Source: Platanthera guangdongensis (Eukaryota > Streptophyta > Magnoliopsida > Asparagales > Orchidaceae). Taken from it: a stretch of DNA of 64,000 nt. The stretch is from contig CM077151.1 in assembly GCA_039583875.1 (NCBI GenBank), positions 123,923,789-123,987,788 on the forward strand, in the 5' to 3' direction. The notes under the pieces were generated by a model. The model saw only the letters and a program-made list of their open reading frames with translations. It did no database searches and was not told where the DNA came from. Positions 36,228 to 47,249 of the stretch are shown here, piece by piece; within the stretch, counting starts at the first letter, position 1, and each line of letters starts with the position of its first letter. The position numbers were made by a program, and so were the translations under genes.

Positions 36228-37239
36228 TGTAATAACCCCATCCATTCATATGGTATATTCTAGAAGGTCTGGCCGGGGCCCCACAGTATATATCACAAAA
36301 CAGGCGGTGAAGGTACATGATGATACCAGAGTAGCGCATCGCACCTACCACAAAACATTCTAGCGGAAGCCTAGACTATAACTTGAACTCCTCATGAATG
36401 TCCAAACATAAAACTCCACATTTTATACGATATAGGAATGTCTTACAACAAGTGAAAAGAGTTAGCCTTATGATCTTACATAGCTTTCAAACAGTGGCCT
36501 AAACAGATTGGCGCGCAGGCCGGCCACAATCAAAGAAAACACACAACATAAGAGAGAGCCTTCGAGGGCTAACAACAGTAGCAGCAACAACAGCAGGAAC
36601 ATCAACCTCTCTGCGTCCCGCTCGGCTCCCCAGCACCTGTACAGGGACAATCCACCCAACGGTGGTAAACAAAAGAAACGGTCAGCGTTCAGCTGACCAA
36701 ATTATAACGACCCTACCTCTTTTCTCGGGACAGCGGTATTCTTCCCTGCAGGCATATCAAATCACAAGTATGGCAATATATATCAAAATGTGCTTTCACG
36801 CACACAAGCCATCACAACAGTTCGCCACCCGACCCAACGGTCCGTGCACTCAGGGCACATTCTTGGTGTTCTAGCAAAGCTCTTGCCCACCACCGTATGA
36901 GGGTCACAACCCAACGGTAAATCTCTTGAGCATTTACTCCATGGCGTGCAGCCGGAGTTAGTCTTCCTACATCGGGATGGCCCGTAGCCCCCCACCCCCC
37001 CCCCCATTGCGTCATGGAGCGCAGGCCGAAGACTCTTGATATGCGCTCCAACAGCCCTCACCTTTTGGTCTCACGTCGGACGGACATAGCGCAGGTCGGA
37101 TCCTCCACCCCCTTGCTCAAATCGCCTTGCCTTCTCCGAGTACAGCGTACTCATGGCTATATCAAAGGCGCGGGTCGGTCTCACCAATCCTGTTCTTGGC
37201 ACACAGCCTGGGTATTTCTCTATACCCATTTCTCTCACA

Positions 37240-37515
37240 GCAACAGCGGGTCTTTCCTGGGCACACCAGTACTTCTTGTTACTCTCTTCATAGGTGGACA
37301 CCGCAAATTACAAATGCCAGGGGTCTTTCCTGGCCACCAGGCCAGTACTTCCTGTTACTCGCTTCACAGGTGGACACCCTATGACATCAAGCATCACAAA
37401 AGGGCCTTTCCTGGTCACACCAGTACTTCCTGTGCCTCATTCACAGGTTGGACCCAAAAACATCACATGACTATTTTTCCTGGGCTCCCACTCCAGTACT
37501 TCCTGCTACTCCTTT
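37240..37515. repeat. Fourfold imperfect ~70-bp tandem repeat in E5 LTR
   Basis: Four units share the core TTTCCTGG...CACCAGTACTTCCTG followed by a pyrimidine-rich CTC-TTCACAGGTGGACACC segment. The same set occurs at about 44793-45067 in the other LTR. Confidence 0.8.
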
Positions 37516-38089
37516 TCGCAGGCATAACCCGTTAACGTCTTACCCTACACGTTTATCACGGAGTCTTCTCCGGTTCGTATGCAACATCACCAATCCAGAC
37601 CAACCTGTCCAGATGGGCTTCACACAGCATGCCTATTCCGTACTCCATTTCCGGATCTATATGCCAACAAAAGGGGATTTCAAGAATCCACCCAAGGACT
37701 CCCACAATCAGCCACCTCTTGGTGGGGGAATCACAAATCTATGCCAAAAGGAAGCCTTCACATGGCTAGGAAGAAAATTCGTTACCCTTGACGACCGCTT
37801 CGGTGCCATGACCTCAAAGCTAGCTTGATTTGGCTCGGAAGAACGTTTCCTCCGCAACGCCGGCTTCGTAACTCTTGTCGGTAAACTGCAGCACCACCAG
37901 CAGCAGCCCTTCCCCTTCTTCCTCCTCCTTTCTCTCTCTCTTTCTCTCTTTTGAAGAAAGATAAAGGCTAAGAAACAAATGAGCCTAAGTTCTCAGTTTC
38001 GGCCTTTAGGAAAAAGAGGAAAGAAGCTTCAGCCCTTGGATCCAGGCTGAAGGAATGGACGGCCACGATTTTGCCAAAAACACTGATTT

Positions 38090-38600
38090 TGACCTGACAC
38101 GGCCTGTGACATGGCCGTGTCCCAGGCCGTGTGCCTCAAGCGGTGGTCAACCGACCTATCAAAACCAGTGACACACCCATGGGAAACGCCCGTGTCATGG
38201 GCCGTGTCACCAACACACCTTTAGACACGCCCGTGTCTGTGGCCGTGTGCCTGGGCGAAAGAAATCCCAAAACATCCTGAGACTTCACACGGCCTGTGAC
38301 ACGCCCGTGTCCCAGGCCGTGTGCCCAGACACGGCACAAAGACACGCCCTGTCGAAAATCTTCGTAGAGCTGAGTTCGTCGACCCGACTTGACACGCCCT
38401 GTTACACGCCCGTGTCACAGGCCGTGTGCAACTTCTCGACACTCGACACCCACGTCTCGACACTCATATCTCGACACTCGACGATCGTCGAGTAAAAGTC
38501 GGCGAGCACACGACACGGCCTAGGACACGCCCATGTCGCAGGCCGTGTCCGCGGACACACCCTGGGACACGCCCGTGTCCCAGGCTGTGTCACCCAAAAA
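38090..38600. repeat. Palindrome array in E5 3' LTR (GACACGCCCGTGTC type)
   Basis: Dense repetition of ACACGCCCGTGTC and CAGGCCGTGT words, in part as near-palindromes about 33 bp apart, with interspersed TCGACACTCGAC. The array matches 45640-46255 in the 5' LTR, which holds about 94 bp more. Confidence 0.85.
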
Positions 38601-38630
38601 TTTCCTGTTTCAGAAATTTGGACTGTTACA

Positions 38631-38642
38631 ATCCTCCCCTTC
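38631..38642 (-). other. E5 polypurine tract
   Basis: GAAGGGGAGGAT on the minus strand, directly adjoining the 3' LTR end at 38630. Confidence 0.88.
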
Positions 38643-38742
38643 TACAAGAAATTTCATCCTCGAAATTCAGACACAGGACAGGCAACAGTAACCAGCAAGA
38701 AAAATGTTACAACATGCAAAATTTTATGTTACAACATCCTCT

Positions 38743-41700
38743 CTAGAGATTACAAAATAGCTCAGGGAACTCTTCTCGCATGGTTTGCTCTCGCTCCCAT
38801 GACAGTTCTTCACGGCCGCAGTTATCCCATCGGACTTTCACCATGCCGATCGTCTTGTTCCGCAACTATTTCTCGGCTCGATCTTCGATCTGAATGGGTC
38901 TAATTTTCGTTGTTAGCCCATACTCCACCGGCACACGATCATTCGCGATCACTTGAGCTGGATCTTTCACGGCCTTCGGAAGCACCGAGATGTGAAATAC
39001 ATCATGTAATCCACCCAAGTCTGCCGACAGAGCTAGCCGATAAGCTGCTTCGCCAACTCGCTCAACCACTTCAAAAGGACCCAAATATCTTGGACTCAAC
39101 TTTTTCAATCGTCGAATCCTGGAGAAACCTTTGAAAGGTTTGATCTTCAAGTAGACCCAATCGCCAACCGCAAATTCCACGTTCCGGTGCTTGGCGTTGT
39201 AGTACTTCACTTGTCGATCTTGAGCAATAAGCAATCTCTCTCGAATAGTCCGGATGGTTGAGTTTGCTTCATCAACCTCATTTGGTTTAAAAATCTGAGC
39301 TTCGCCCGCTTCTACCCAGGCTAAGGGAGTACGACACTTCCTTCCATATAGGGCTTCATATGGTGCCATCCCAATGCTCGCCTGGTAGCTGTTATTATAT
39401 GCAAACTCAGACATATAGAGATGATCTTCCCATCTCTTTCCGAAGTCAAGGGCGCACATTCGGAGCATGTCCTCCATTGTTCTGTTGGTACATTCAGTTT
39501 GGCCATCCGTTTGGGGATGAAAGGCCGTACTGAAAGTCAATTTCGTGCCCAACAGTCGGTGGACTAGCCTCCAATCATTTGACGTGAATCGCCCATCTCG
39601 ATCACTTACGATGCTCCGAGGAACACCGTGAAGCCGCACAATCTAGTCAACATATAACTTTGCCAAACTTTCAACTGAATCATCCAGCCTGTTCGGGAGA
39701 AAATGTGTCACTTTCGTTAGCCGGTCAACAATCACCCAAATGGAATCATTTCCTCGCTGCGATCTTGGCAACCCGTGCACAAAATCCGTGGAAATATCAT
39801 CAAATTTCCACTATGGGATCGACAGTGACTTCAAATAACCGCCCGGCTTTTGGCATTCCGCCTTCACCATCGCACATGTTTGGCATTTGGAGACATAAAG
39901 GGAAACATCTTTCTTGAGCCATGGCCACCAGAAAAGCTTCTTCATATCGTTGAACATCTTTGTGCTCCCGGGGTGAATGGAATACTTTGTATAATGCGCT
40001 TCATACATCAGTTCTTCCCTCAATTTCCCCACATTCGGGACGCATAAACGGCCCTCTTTTCGCAAAAGACCGTAATTCCAGGTGAATTTGCCTTCTGGCC
40101 CTTCACTCACATAGCGTAAGAGATCGTCATCCAACTCCATTGCCCATCGAACTCGGTCTGCAAGGTCACATTGCACCTCAGTCCAGTTCAAACATGCAGT
40201 GGCAGTGGAATTCTTGTCAACACAATAGATCTCTAACGCCTCCAGCTCCTGGATAAGACGTTCATCATGCCTTTGTAACCAATTCGCTCTAGCTGGAACC
40301 CGCTGACTCAAGGCATCCGCGACAACATTCCCCTTCCCGGGCGTATAGTGAATCTCGAAAGTGTAGTCCCCAAGGAACTCCAACCACCTTCGTTGTCGCA
40401 TGTTCAAGTCTTTCTTCTCCAAAAGATACTTTAGGCTCTTATGATCGGTATAGATCTCCACCTTCACACCATAAAGGTAGTGTCGCCACAACTTGAGTGC
40501 AAAAATCACCGCCGCTAGTTCCAAATCATGGACGGGACAATTTCGCTCGTGCACCTTCAGCTGGCGTGAGCCATAAGCAATGACCTTTCCATTCTGCAGA
40601 AGAACGCAGCCTAAGCCGCTCCCTGAGGCATCACTAAAAATCACAAATCCATCGGTTCCACATGGCGAAGACAACACCGGCGCCGTGGTCAACCGACTCT
40701 TCAGCTCTTCAAAAGCTCGTGCGCAATCTGGCGTCCAAACGAACTTCTGATTATTTCGCGTCAGTGTGGTTAGCGACAAAGCGATCCGCGAGAAGTTTTC
40801 CACAAATATTCGATAGTAGCCCGCAAGTCCAAGGAAACTCCTGACCTCGGCCACGAAAGACAACATTGGCCACTCCTGTTTGGCCCTTATCTTTGCTGGA
40901 TCCACTGCAATGCCCGCTCCACTGACCACATGGCCCAAAAATGCCACTGACGATAGCCAAAACTCGCACTTCGATAACTTGGCATATAGCTGATTTTGCC
41001 TATACGTGTTCAACACCAACCGCAAGTGAATCTCATGCTCAACTTTGGACTTCGAGTACACCAGGATGTCATCAATGAACACAATCACAAACAGATCCAG
41101 GTACTCGCGAAAAATACTGTGCATCAGATCCATAAACACTGAGGGCGCATTGCACAATCCAAATGGCATGACTGTGAACTCATAGTTCCCATAACGCGTT
41201 CCAAATGCGGTTTTGGGAATGTCACCTTCCCGAATTCTTAACTGGTAATAACCAGACTTCAGGTCCAACTTCGAATAGACGGTCGAGCCCACCAGCTGAT
41301 CGAATAACTCATCAATCCGGGGTATCAGATACTTATTCTTCTCGGTCAGCTTATTCAGTTCACGGTAATCGATACACAACCGCAACCCACCATATTTATT
41401 CTTTACAAAAAGCACAGGCACGCTCCAAGGTGACATACTTGGGCGGATATAACCTTGCTCTAGCATTTCTTGTAGTTGAACCTTCAACTCAGCCATCTCT
41501 TTTGGCGCAACGCGATATGGCGAGCGGGCCACAGGTTTTGCACTTGGCACCAACTCGATTGTGAAGTCAATCTCTCGCTGGGGTGGTAGCCCAGGGAGAT
41601 CCGTGGGAAACACATCTGTAAATTCTGCCACAATCGGAACCTCGCACACATTGGCCCTAGGCTCAACAGCCTGAATCAGTGCAAAATAACATTCCACACC

Positions 41701-42113
41701 CTTTCGAACAGCCTTGACTACCTGGAGTGCAGACATCAATGTCCCGCCCACTCCTCGCATACCCGCAAACTTTGTCTCCTGTTCGGTATTCTGGCCCAAT
41801 GTGATTTCTTTGGACTGGCAATCAATCATGGTATGCTGCTCTGCATGCCAATCCATCCCAAAAATCACATCGAATTCCGATATTGGCAAAACAAATGCAG
41901 TTAAACTGAAATCCCGACTTCCTAGTTGAACCGCCACATCGCAAGCTTGATCCACAAGAATCCAACAGCCATTCGACAACACCACTCTGACGGTATCTGT
42001 CTTTGAACAACTGGGTATCCCAAGCCGCGTAATAAACTCACTAGATAGAAAAGAATGTGATGCACCCGTATCAAATAGTGCTCGCGCCAGCGTGTCCCGA
42101 ATCATCACAAAGC
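38743..42113 (-). pseudogene. E5 pol: PR-RT-RNaseH-INT-chromodomain, three TAG stops
   Basis: One continuous frame from the proposed acceptor at 42113 to a stop at 38743-38745, broken only by TAG at 39811-39813, 39643-39645 and 38866-38868. Domains in order: protease [12 protein letters not shown] with MPFGLCNAP and [10 protein letters not shown]; RNase H with [10 protein letters not shown] and [10 protein letters not shown]; integrase HHCC ([16 protein letters not shown]). The integrase core has SDRDGRF and [15 protein letters not shown]-like [14 protein letters not shown] segment and [10 protein letters not shown] follow. After the last TAG there is a chromodomain-like MVKVRWDN...SWEREQTMREEFPELF. 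Active-site residues are present. The domain order identifies a Ty3/gypsy chromovirus, most like Tekay/Del. Confidence 0.94.
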
Positions 42114-42204
42114 CTATGACAAACATGTCACACACACAAACCGCAAACATAGGGGTACTAAGCAAAGCATACAAACAATAGCATATGCAAAACGAAACTC
42201 ATAC
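42114..42204 (-). other. 91-nt GT-AG intron-like segment at E5 gag/protease junction
   Basis: On the minus strand the sequence reads CACAG, then GTATGAGTTTCG, and 91 nt later TTTGTCATAG followed by GCTTTG. The segment is T-rich and contains the gag-frame TAG stop. Gag and pol are in different frames. Removing exactly these 91 nt joins gag (…DVVTG) to pol ([11 protein letters not shown]…) in frame, giving the spacing expected in this gypsy family between gag and the protease. Donor, acceptor, length and frame restoration fit a spliceosomal intron; splicing itself is inferred. Confidence 0.65.
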
Positions 42205-43564
42205 CTGTGACCACATCACTCTGCTTGATGGCCTCTTGCAGGCCAAGATTGTAGACCCGGGGTTGCGCCTGCGAGGCAGAGGAATCCACCACCGCCTTTC
42301 CTTTTTCCGCATAAGATGCTCCCGCCTTCTTTTCACTCTTTGGCGGCATCCGACAATCTCGCGCAATATGCCCCATTCGGCCACAATTGAAGCAGATACG
42401 AGTATCTGGCTTGGAGGTAGCCCCTGACGTTGCTCCCGTTGCAACTGATGATGGAGCTTGCCCACTAGGCTTAGACTTCTTGCCCCATCTCTTCTTATAA
42501 AATGGTTTTCCCGATCGGGGCGCCTTCCACTCCGGTTGCGTCACAGCCAAAGCTCTCTTCCCTTGCACCCTTTTCATATCCTTCTCCAGCGCGCTCGTAG
42601 TGTCAACCTGTAACGCCCCTAGCCGATCCAACGTGACAGTGTCACGGCTCCGCTCTAGGCGACCCTACCGGGCTGCAGCCCAAGCACCCCAACCCCTCTC
42701 CATCCACAGGCGGGTTGTTGGTGGCCACCAACAACCCGCCTGTGGAGGGAGAGGGGTTGGGGTGCTTGGGCTGCAGCCCGGTAGGGTCGCCTAGAGCGGA
42801 GCCGTGACGCTGTCACGTTGGATCGGCTAGGGGTGTTACACAACCAACGCTTGGAAACCTTGGTTCACAGAACTTGACACAAGGAACCTCAGCTCGTCCC
42901 TCAGTCCTTCATAAAACCTGTTGGTCTTCCTCTGCTCATCAGCAAATATAGAACCCGCATACCGCCCCAAGCGAGTAAATTCATGTAGGTACACGTCCAC
43001 ACTGCCATCACCTTGGGTCAACCGTTGGAATTCATTTTCCATGGCTATCCGCTGAGCCGCAGGAAGGTGCTTCGCTAGGAAGAGCCGGGAGAATTCGTCC
43101 ATCGATACTTGGGTTAACGGACGACCCGCCAAGTGATGCAACTCCATCTCATCCCACCACAATCGAGCTTCTCCTTCAAGCAAAAAGGTAACTAAAGTAA
43201 CTTTCTGATGCTCCGCCGTTCCAATCGCCGTCAGCACTCGCTTGACGCGCGATAGCCAATCCTCAGCCTGCGTCGGAGTTCCCACTCCCGAAAACGTAGG
43301 CGGATGGAAACTCATAAACCGCGTTAGATGCTTCTCAGCTGCTCGAGGAGCCACATCCACGATAGGTTCCGGCCTTGCCGCCACCTGTTCTGGCCTCACA
43401 GCCGCTTGTTCCTGCCTAAGTGGCTGGCCTTGGATCATGGTAAATAAGGCCTCCGCAACTAAACACACATGTTCCGCAGACGGTGGAGGTGTAGGCACCG
43501 CGGCTGGTGCCGTACTTTCATCAGAACGCTGGGACTCAGACGGCCCAGCTCCACTTCGTGTCAC
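42205..43564 (-). pseudogene. E5 gag, interrupted by a 232-bp foldback element
   Basis: ATG at 43562-43564 opens a gypsy Gag with a Ser/Pro/Gln-rich N-terminus and a retrotrans_gag domain (TQAEDWLSRVKRVL, LLEGEARLWWDE, LAKHLPAAQR, FTRLGRYAG). The frame enters the foldback insertion at 42840 and stops. Beyond it (42608 to 42205) it continues through a Lys/Arg-rich linker and a zinc knuckle CFNCGRMGHIARDC. Excising the insertion plus one 5-bp duplication restores the gag frame exactly, and no other lesion is visible. Unspliced, the gag frame would end at TAG within the 91-nt segment. Confidence 0.92.
42609..42840. mobile_element. 232-bp near-perfect palindrome (foldback/MITE) in E5 gag
   Basis: Two 116-bp arms meet at GGTGGCCACC (centre 42724/42725) and are complementary with only a few mismatches. 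Ends are TGTAACGCCCCTAGCC and its complement with one change. The 5-bp duplication CAACC lies at 42604-42608 and 42841-42845, and removal restores gag. The arms share TGTAACG ends and a GGGCTGCAGCCC word with the foldback units at 62.8-63.9 kb. No coding capacity; a non-autonomous DNA element of unassigned superfamily. Confidence 0.9.
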
Positions 43565-43781
43565 CTAAAGGTGGACAAGACACACACATTAGCGGTCGTA
43601 CCCAAGCAAACAACACAACATAAGAACATGCAGGTTCCTCAAACACACAAATGTGCATTCCTATCATGGACATTCAGGAGTTCATGCGTTCTTTGGTTTG
43701 CACAAACATGTGCTCGCCACCCCACAAAAGAAGTCGACCACGACTTCGAGAGAGAAAGACCAAGACAACCGATACCAAAAA
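43565..43781 (-). other. E5 leader with PBS-like site
   Basis: Between gag and the 5' LTR. TGGTATC at 43771-43777 (minus) lies 4 nt from the LTR and matches the first 7 bases of the iMet-type primer site, then diverges. Either a decayed or a different primer site. Confidence 0.5.
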
Positions 43782-46278
43782 TGAAACAACCCCATCCGTT
43801 CATATGGTATATTCTAGAAGGTCCGGCCGGGGCCCCACAGTATATATCACAAAACAGGCGGTGAAGGTACAGGATGATACCAGAGTAGCGCATCGCACCT
43901 ACCACAAAACATTCTAGCGGAAGCCTAGACTACAACTTGAACTCCTCATGAATGTCCAAACATAAAACTCCACATTTTATACGATATAGGAATGTCTTAC
44001 AACAAGTGAAAAGAGTTGACCTTATGGCCTTACATAGCTTTCAAACAGTGGCCTAAATAGATTGGCGCGCAGGCCAGCCACAATCAAAGAAAACACACAG
44101 CATAAGAGAGAGCCTTCGAGGGCTAACAACAGTAGCAGCAACAACAGCAGGAACATCAACCTCTATGCGTCCCGCTCGGCTCTCCAGCACCTCTACAGGG
44201 ACAATCCACCCAACGGTGGTAAACAAAAGCAACGGTCAGCGTTCAGCTGACCAAATTATAATGACCCTACCCCTTTTCTCGGGGCAGCGGTATTCTTCCC
44301 TGCAGGCATATCAAATCACAAGTATGGCAATATATATCAAAATGTGCTTTCACGCACACAAGCCATCACAACCGTTCGCCACCCGACCCAACGGTCCGTG
44401 CACTCAGGGCACATTCTTGGTGTTCTGGCAAAGCTCTTGCCCACCACCGTATGAGGGTCACAACCCAACGGTAAATCTCTTGAGCATTTACTCCATGGCG
44501 TGCAGCCGGAGTTAGTCTTCCTACACCGGGATGGCCCGTAGCCCCCCCATTGTGTCATGGCGCGCAGGCCGAAGACTCTTGCTATGTGCTCCAACAGAGC
44601 GCACCTTTTGGTCTCACGTTTGACGGACATAGCGCAGGTTGGATCCTCCACCCCCCGTTGCTCTAATCGCCTTGCCTTCTCCAAGTACAGCATACGCATG
44701 GCTATATCAAAGGCGCGGGTCGGTCTCACCAATCCTGTTCTTGGCACACAGCCTGGGTATTTTTCTATACCCATTTCTCTCACAGTAATAGCGGGTCTTT
44801 CCTGGGCACACCAGTACTTCCTGTTACTCTCTTCACAGGTGGACACCGCAAATTACAAATGTCAGGGGTCTTTCTTGGCTACCAGGCCAGTACTTCCTGA
44901 TACTCGCTTCACAGGTGGACACCCTATGACATCAAGCATCACAAAAGGGCCTTTCCTGGTCACACCAGTACTTCCTGTGCCTCATTCACAGGTTGGACCC
45001 AAAAACATCACATGGCTATTTTTCCTGGGCTACCACTCCAGTACTTCCTGCTACTCCTTTTCGCAGGCATAACCCGTTAACGTCTTACCCTACACGTTTA
45101 TCACGGAGTCTTCTCCGGTTCGTATGCAACATCACCAATCCAGACCAACCTGTCCAGATGGGCTTCACACAGCATGCCTATTTCGTACTCCATTTCCGGA
45201 TCTATATGCCAACAAAAGGGGATTTCAAGAATCCAGCCAAGGACTCCCACAATCAGCCACCTCTTGGTGGGGAATCACAAATCTATGCCAAAAGGAAGCC
45301 TTCACATGGCTAGGAAGAAAAGTCGTTACCCTTGACGACCGCTTCCGTGCCATGACCTCAAAGCTAGCTTGATTTGGCTCGCAAGAATGTTTCCTCCGCA
45401 ACACCGGCTTCGGAACTCTTATCGGTAAACCGCAGCACCACCAGCAGCAGCCCTTCCCCTTCTTCCTCCTCCTTTCTCTCTCTCTTTCTCTCTTTTGAAG
45501 AAAGATAAAGGCTAAGAAACAAATGAGCCTAAGTTCTCAGTTTCGGCCTTTAGGAAAAAGAGGAAAGAAGCTTCAGCCCTTGGATCCAGGCTGAAGGAAT
45601 GGACGGCCACAATTTTGCCAAAAACACTGATTTTGACCTGACACGGCCTGTGACACGGCCGTGTCCCAGTCCGTGTGCCTCAAGAGGTTGTCAACCGACC
45701 TATCCAAACCAGTGACACGCCCATGGGACATGCCCGTGTCATGGGCCATGTCACCAACACGCCTTCAGACACGCCCGTGTCTTTGGCCGTGTGCCTGGGC
45801 GAAAAAAAATCCCAAAACATCCCGAGACTTCACACGGCCTGTGACACGCCCGTGTCCCAGGCCGTGTGCCCAGACACGACACAAAGACATGCCCTGTCGA
45901 AAATCTTCATCGGGCTGAGTTCCTCGACCCGACTTGACACGCCCTGTGACACGCCCGTGTCACAGGCCGTGTGCAACTTCTCGACACTCGACACCCACGT
46001 CTCGACGCTCATGTCTCGACACTCGACGATCGTCGAGTAAAAGTCGGCGAGCACACGACACGGCCTAGGACACGCCCGTGTCCTGGGCCGTGTGCCCCCT
46101 CTCGACACATCGTCGAGCGAAAAATCGTCGACACCAAGGCCGATCGTCGACACAACCTCGCCACGCCCTGCGACACACCCATGTCACAGGCTGTGTCCGC
46201 GGACACGCCCTGGGACACGCCCGTGTCCCAGGCCGTGTCACCCAAAAATTTCCTGTTTTAGAAATTTGGACTGTTACA
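43782..46278 (-). repeat. E5 5' LTR
   Basis: 2497 bp, promoter-bearing copy. Repeat blocks at about 44793-45067 (fourfold ~70 bp) and 45640-46255 (palindrome array, with about 94 bp absent from the left LTR around 46090-46185). A short poly-C tract near 36990 in the left LTR is shorter here. Confidence 0.94.
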
Positions 46279-46283
46279 CCCGC

Positions 46284-47090
46284 TGAGTCCGCCAAGTCTG
46301 CACTAGGCTATGTAGTCTGGGACTGCCTTAAGGTGATTCTGCTGCCTGGCAGACTGGGAGGAGTCTGCCACTATTGATCGAGCCCGCGCCAAGACTGCGG
46401 GCTGAGGAGGTTGACCCTGCTGCTGGAGTGAAGCGTGTGCCGGAGGCGAGGAATGGAGGGCCGCATAGCGAGTCCGTTGAGTCTGCGGAAGATGAGGACC
46501 TGCTAAGGAGCTGGTGTTCATCAACGAATACGAACTGGAATGCTTTACTGCACTTGGAGTCCGCCCAGCTCGCAATGTACAGGACATTGTAGCTGCACTT
46601 TGCGGGTAGCCGAAGAGATTGAGTGTCCTTATTCCGCTGGCGGACTGAAGAAGCTGGTTGCCCACGCTGTTGGGTGACAAGGGCTGAGCGACCTGCCGGA
46701 CTGATGAGGTGGGTCGTGCGTGTTGGCGAGGTGGAAGCTGAAGTAACTGATGGAATCTTGGGGGCAGGTCACCATATTTGTTTGGCGGTTGGAGCGGACA
46801 GACATTTGAGTCCGGCAAAGGGGCTTCTATCGAGACAAAGTTGCGGTTAAGCTAATAAAGGGCTCGGTCTGCAGGGGCGGACTGAAGTGACAATCTGCAG
46901 CCCTTGCCGACCAAGAGAACACCGCGCAGCCTGGGTGGTCAGACCGCTGGGACCGCCCAAGCCGTGCGGTCTGAGCAGATATAAACTTTTGTCCGCCCAA
47001 CCTAGGAAGTCACCTCTAGTAGGAACCTTGAGCAGGCCGTGACTAGCGAGCTGGCCGCCTTGGGAAGGATCGTTGATTTCGGGGTTAACA
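46284..47090 (-). repeat. E7 3' LTR, right piece (U3 side)
   Basis: Continues the sequence cut at 36227, including the same GGAGTCTGCCACTATTGA-type repeat. The proposed U3 start is at 47090 (TGTTAACCCCG on minus), which pairs with the CAACA end at 35138. The word AAAGTGCGGGGATTA just outside it resembles a polypurine tract. I found no duplicate of the left flank GAACT here, as expected if an internal region follows to the right. Confidence 0.45.
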
Positions 47091-47107
47091 TAATCCCCGC
47101 ACTTTTT
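47091..47107 (-). other. E7 polypurine tract (proposed)
   Basis: Minus strand AAAAAGTGCGGGGATTA directly before TGTTAACC. Purine-rich and in the right place for the PPT of a minus-strand gypsy element. Confidence 0.45.
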
Positions 47108-47249
47108 AAGTTCAGAAGAGAACTTCGAAAAAGTTTTACACCCATGAAAATCGTGATCCACCCCAAAGGAAAGAGAAGGGGGCAAGGAGAGATAGAACTT
47201 GATGCCTCTTCTTAGGATTTTGCTAATGCCTATCTATTTCCTGCAAAGG

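Larger units (their letters stand above)
36228..38630 (-). repeat. E5 3' LTR
   Basis: Runs from TGTAATAACCCC to GGACTGTTACA on the plus strand. Contains a fourfold imperfect repeat at about 37240-37515 and a CACGGGCGTGT-type palindrome array at about 38090-38600. Short ORFs here are repeated in the other LTR and are not genes. Confidence 0.94.
36228..46278 (-). mobile_element. E5: Ty3/gypsy chromodomain element (Tekay/Del-like)
   Basis: LTRs at 36228-38630 (2403 bp) and 43782-46278 (2497 bp), target duplication CCCGC (36223-36227, 46279-46283), PPT beside the left LTR and a PBS-like TGGTATC beside the right one. The internal region codes on the minus strand for Gag, PR, RT, RNase H, INT and a terminal chromodomain-like segment, the order of Ty3/gypsy chromoviruses. 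The 94-bp LTR length difference is an indel inside the palindromic repeat array. The right LTR begins TGAAACAACCCC against TGTAATAACCCC on the left. Gag is interrupted by a 232-bp foldback element and pol has three TAG codons. Confidence 0.96.

Noticed and set aside
36508..36696. Ser/Asn-rich ORF shared by 36508 and 44062
   Set aside because: Lies within the E5 LTRs and is simply duplicated with them.
46303..46818. 171-codon minus-strand ORF in 46.3-46.8 kb
   Set aside because: Low-complexity Pro/Gln/Ser composition within the proposed E7 LTR, no domain.
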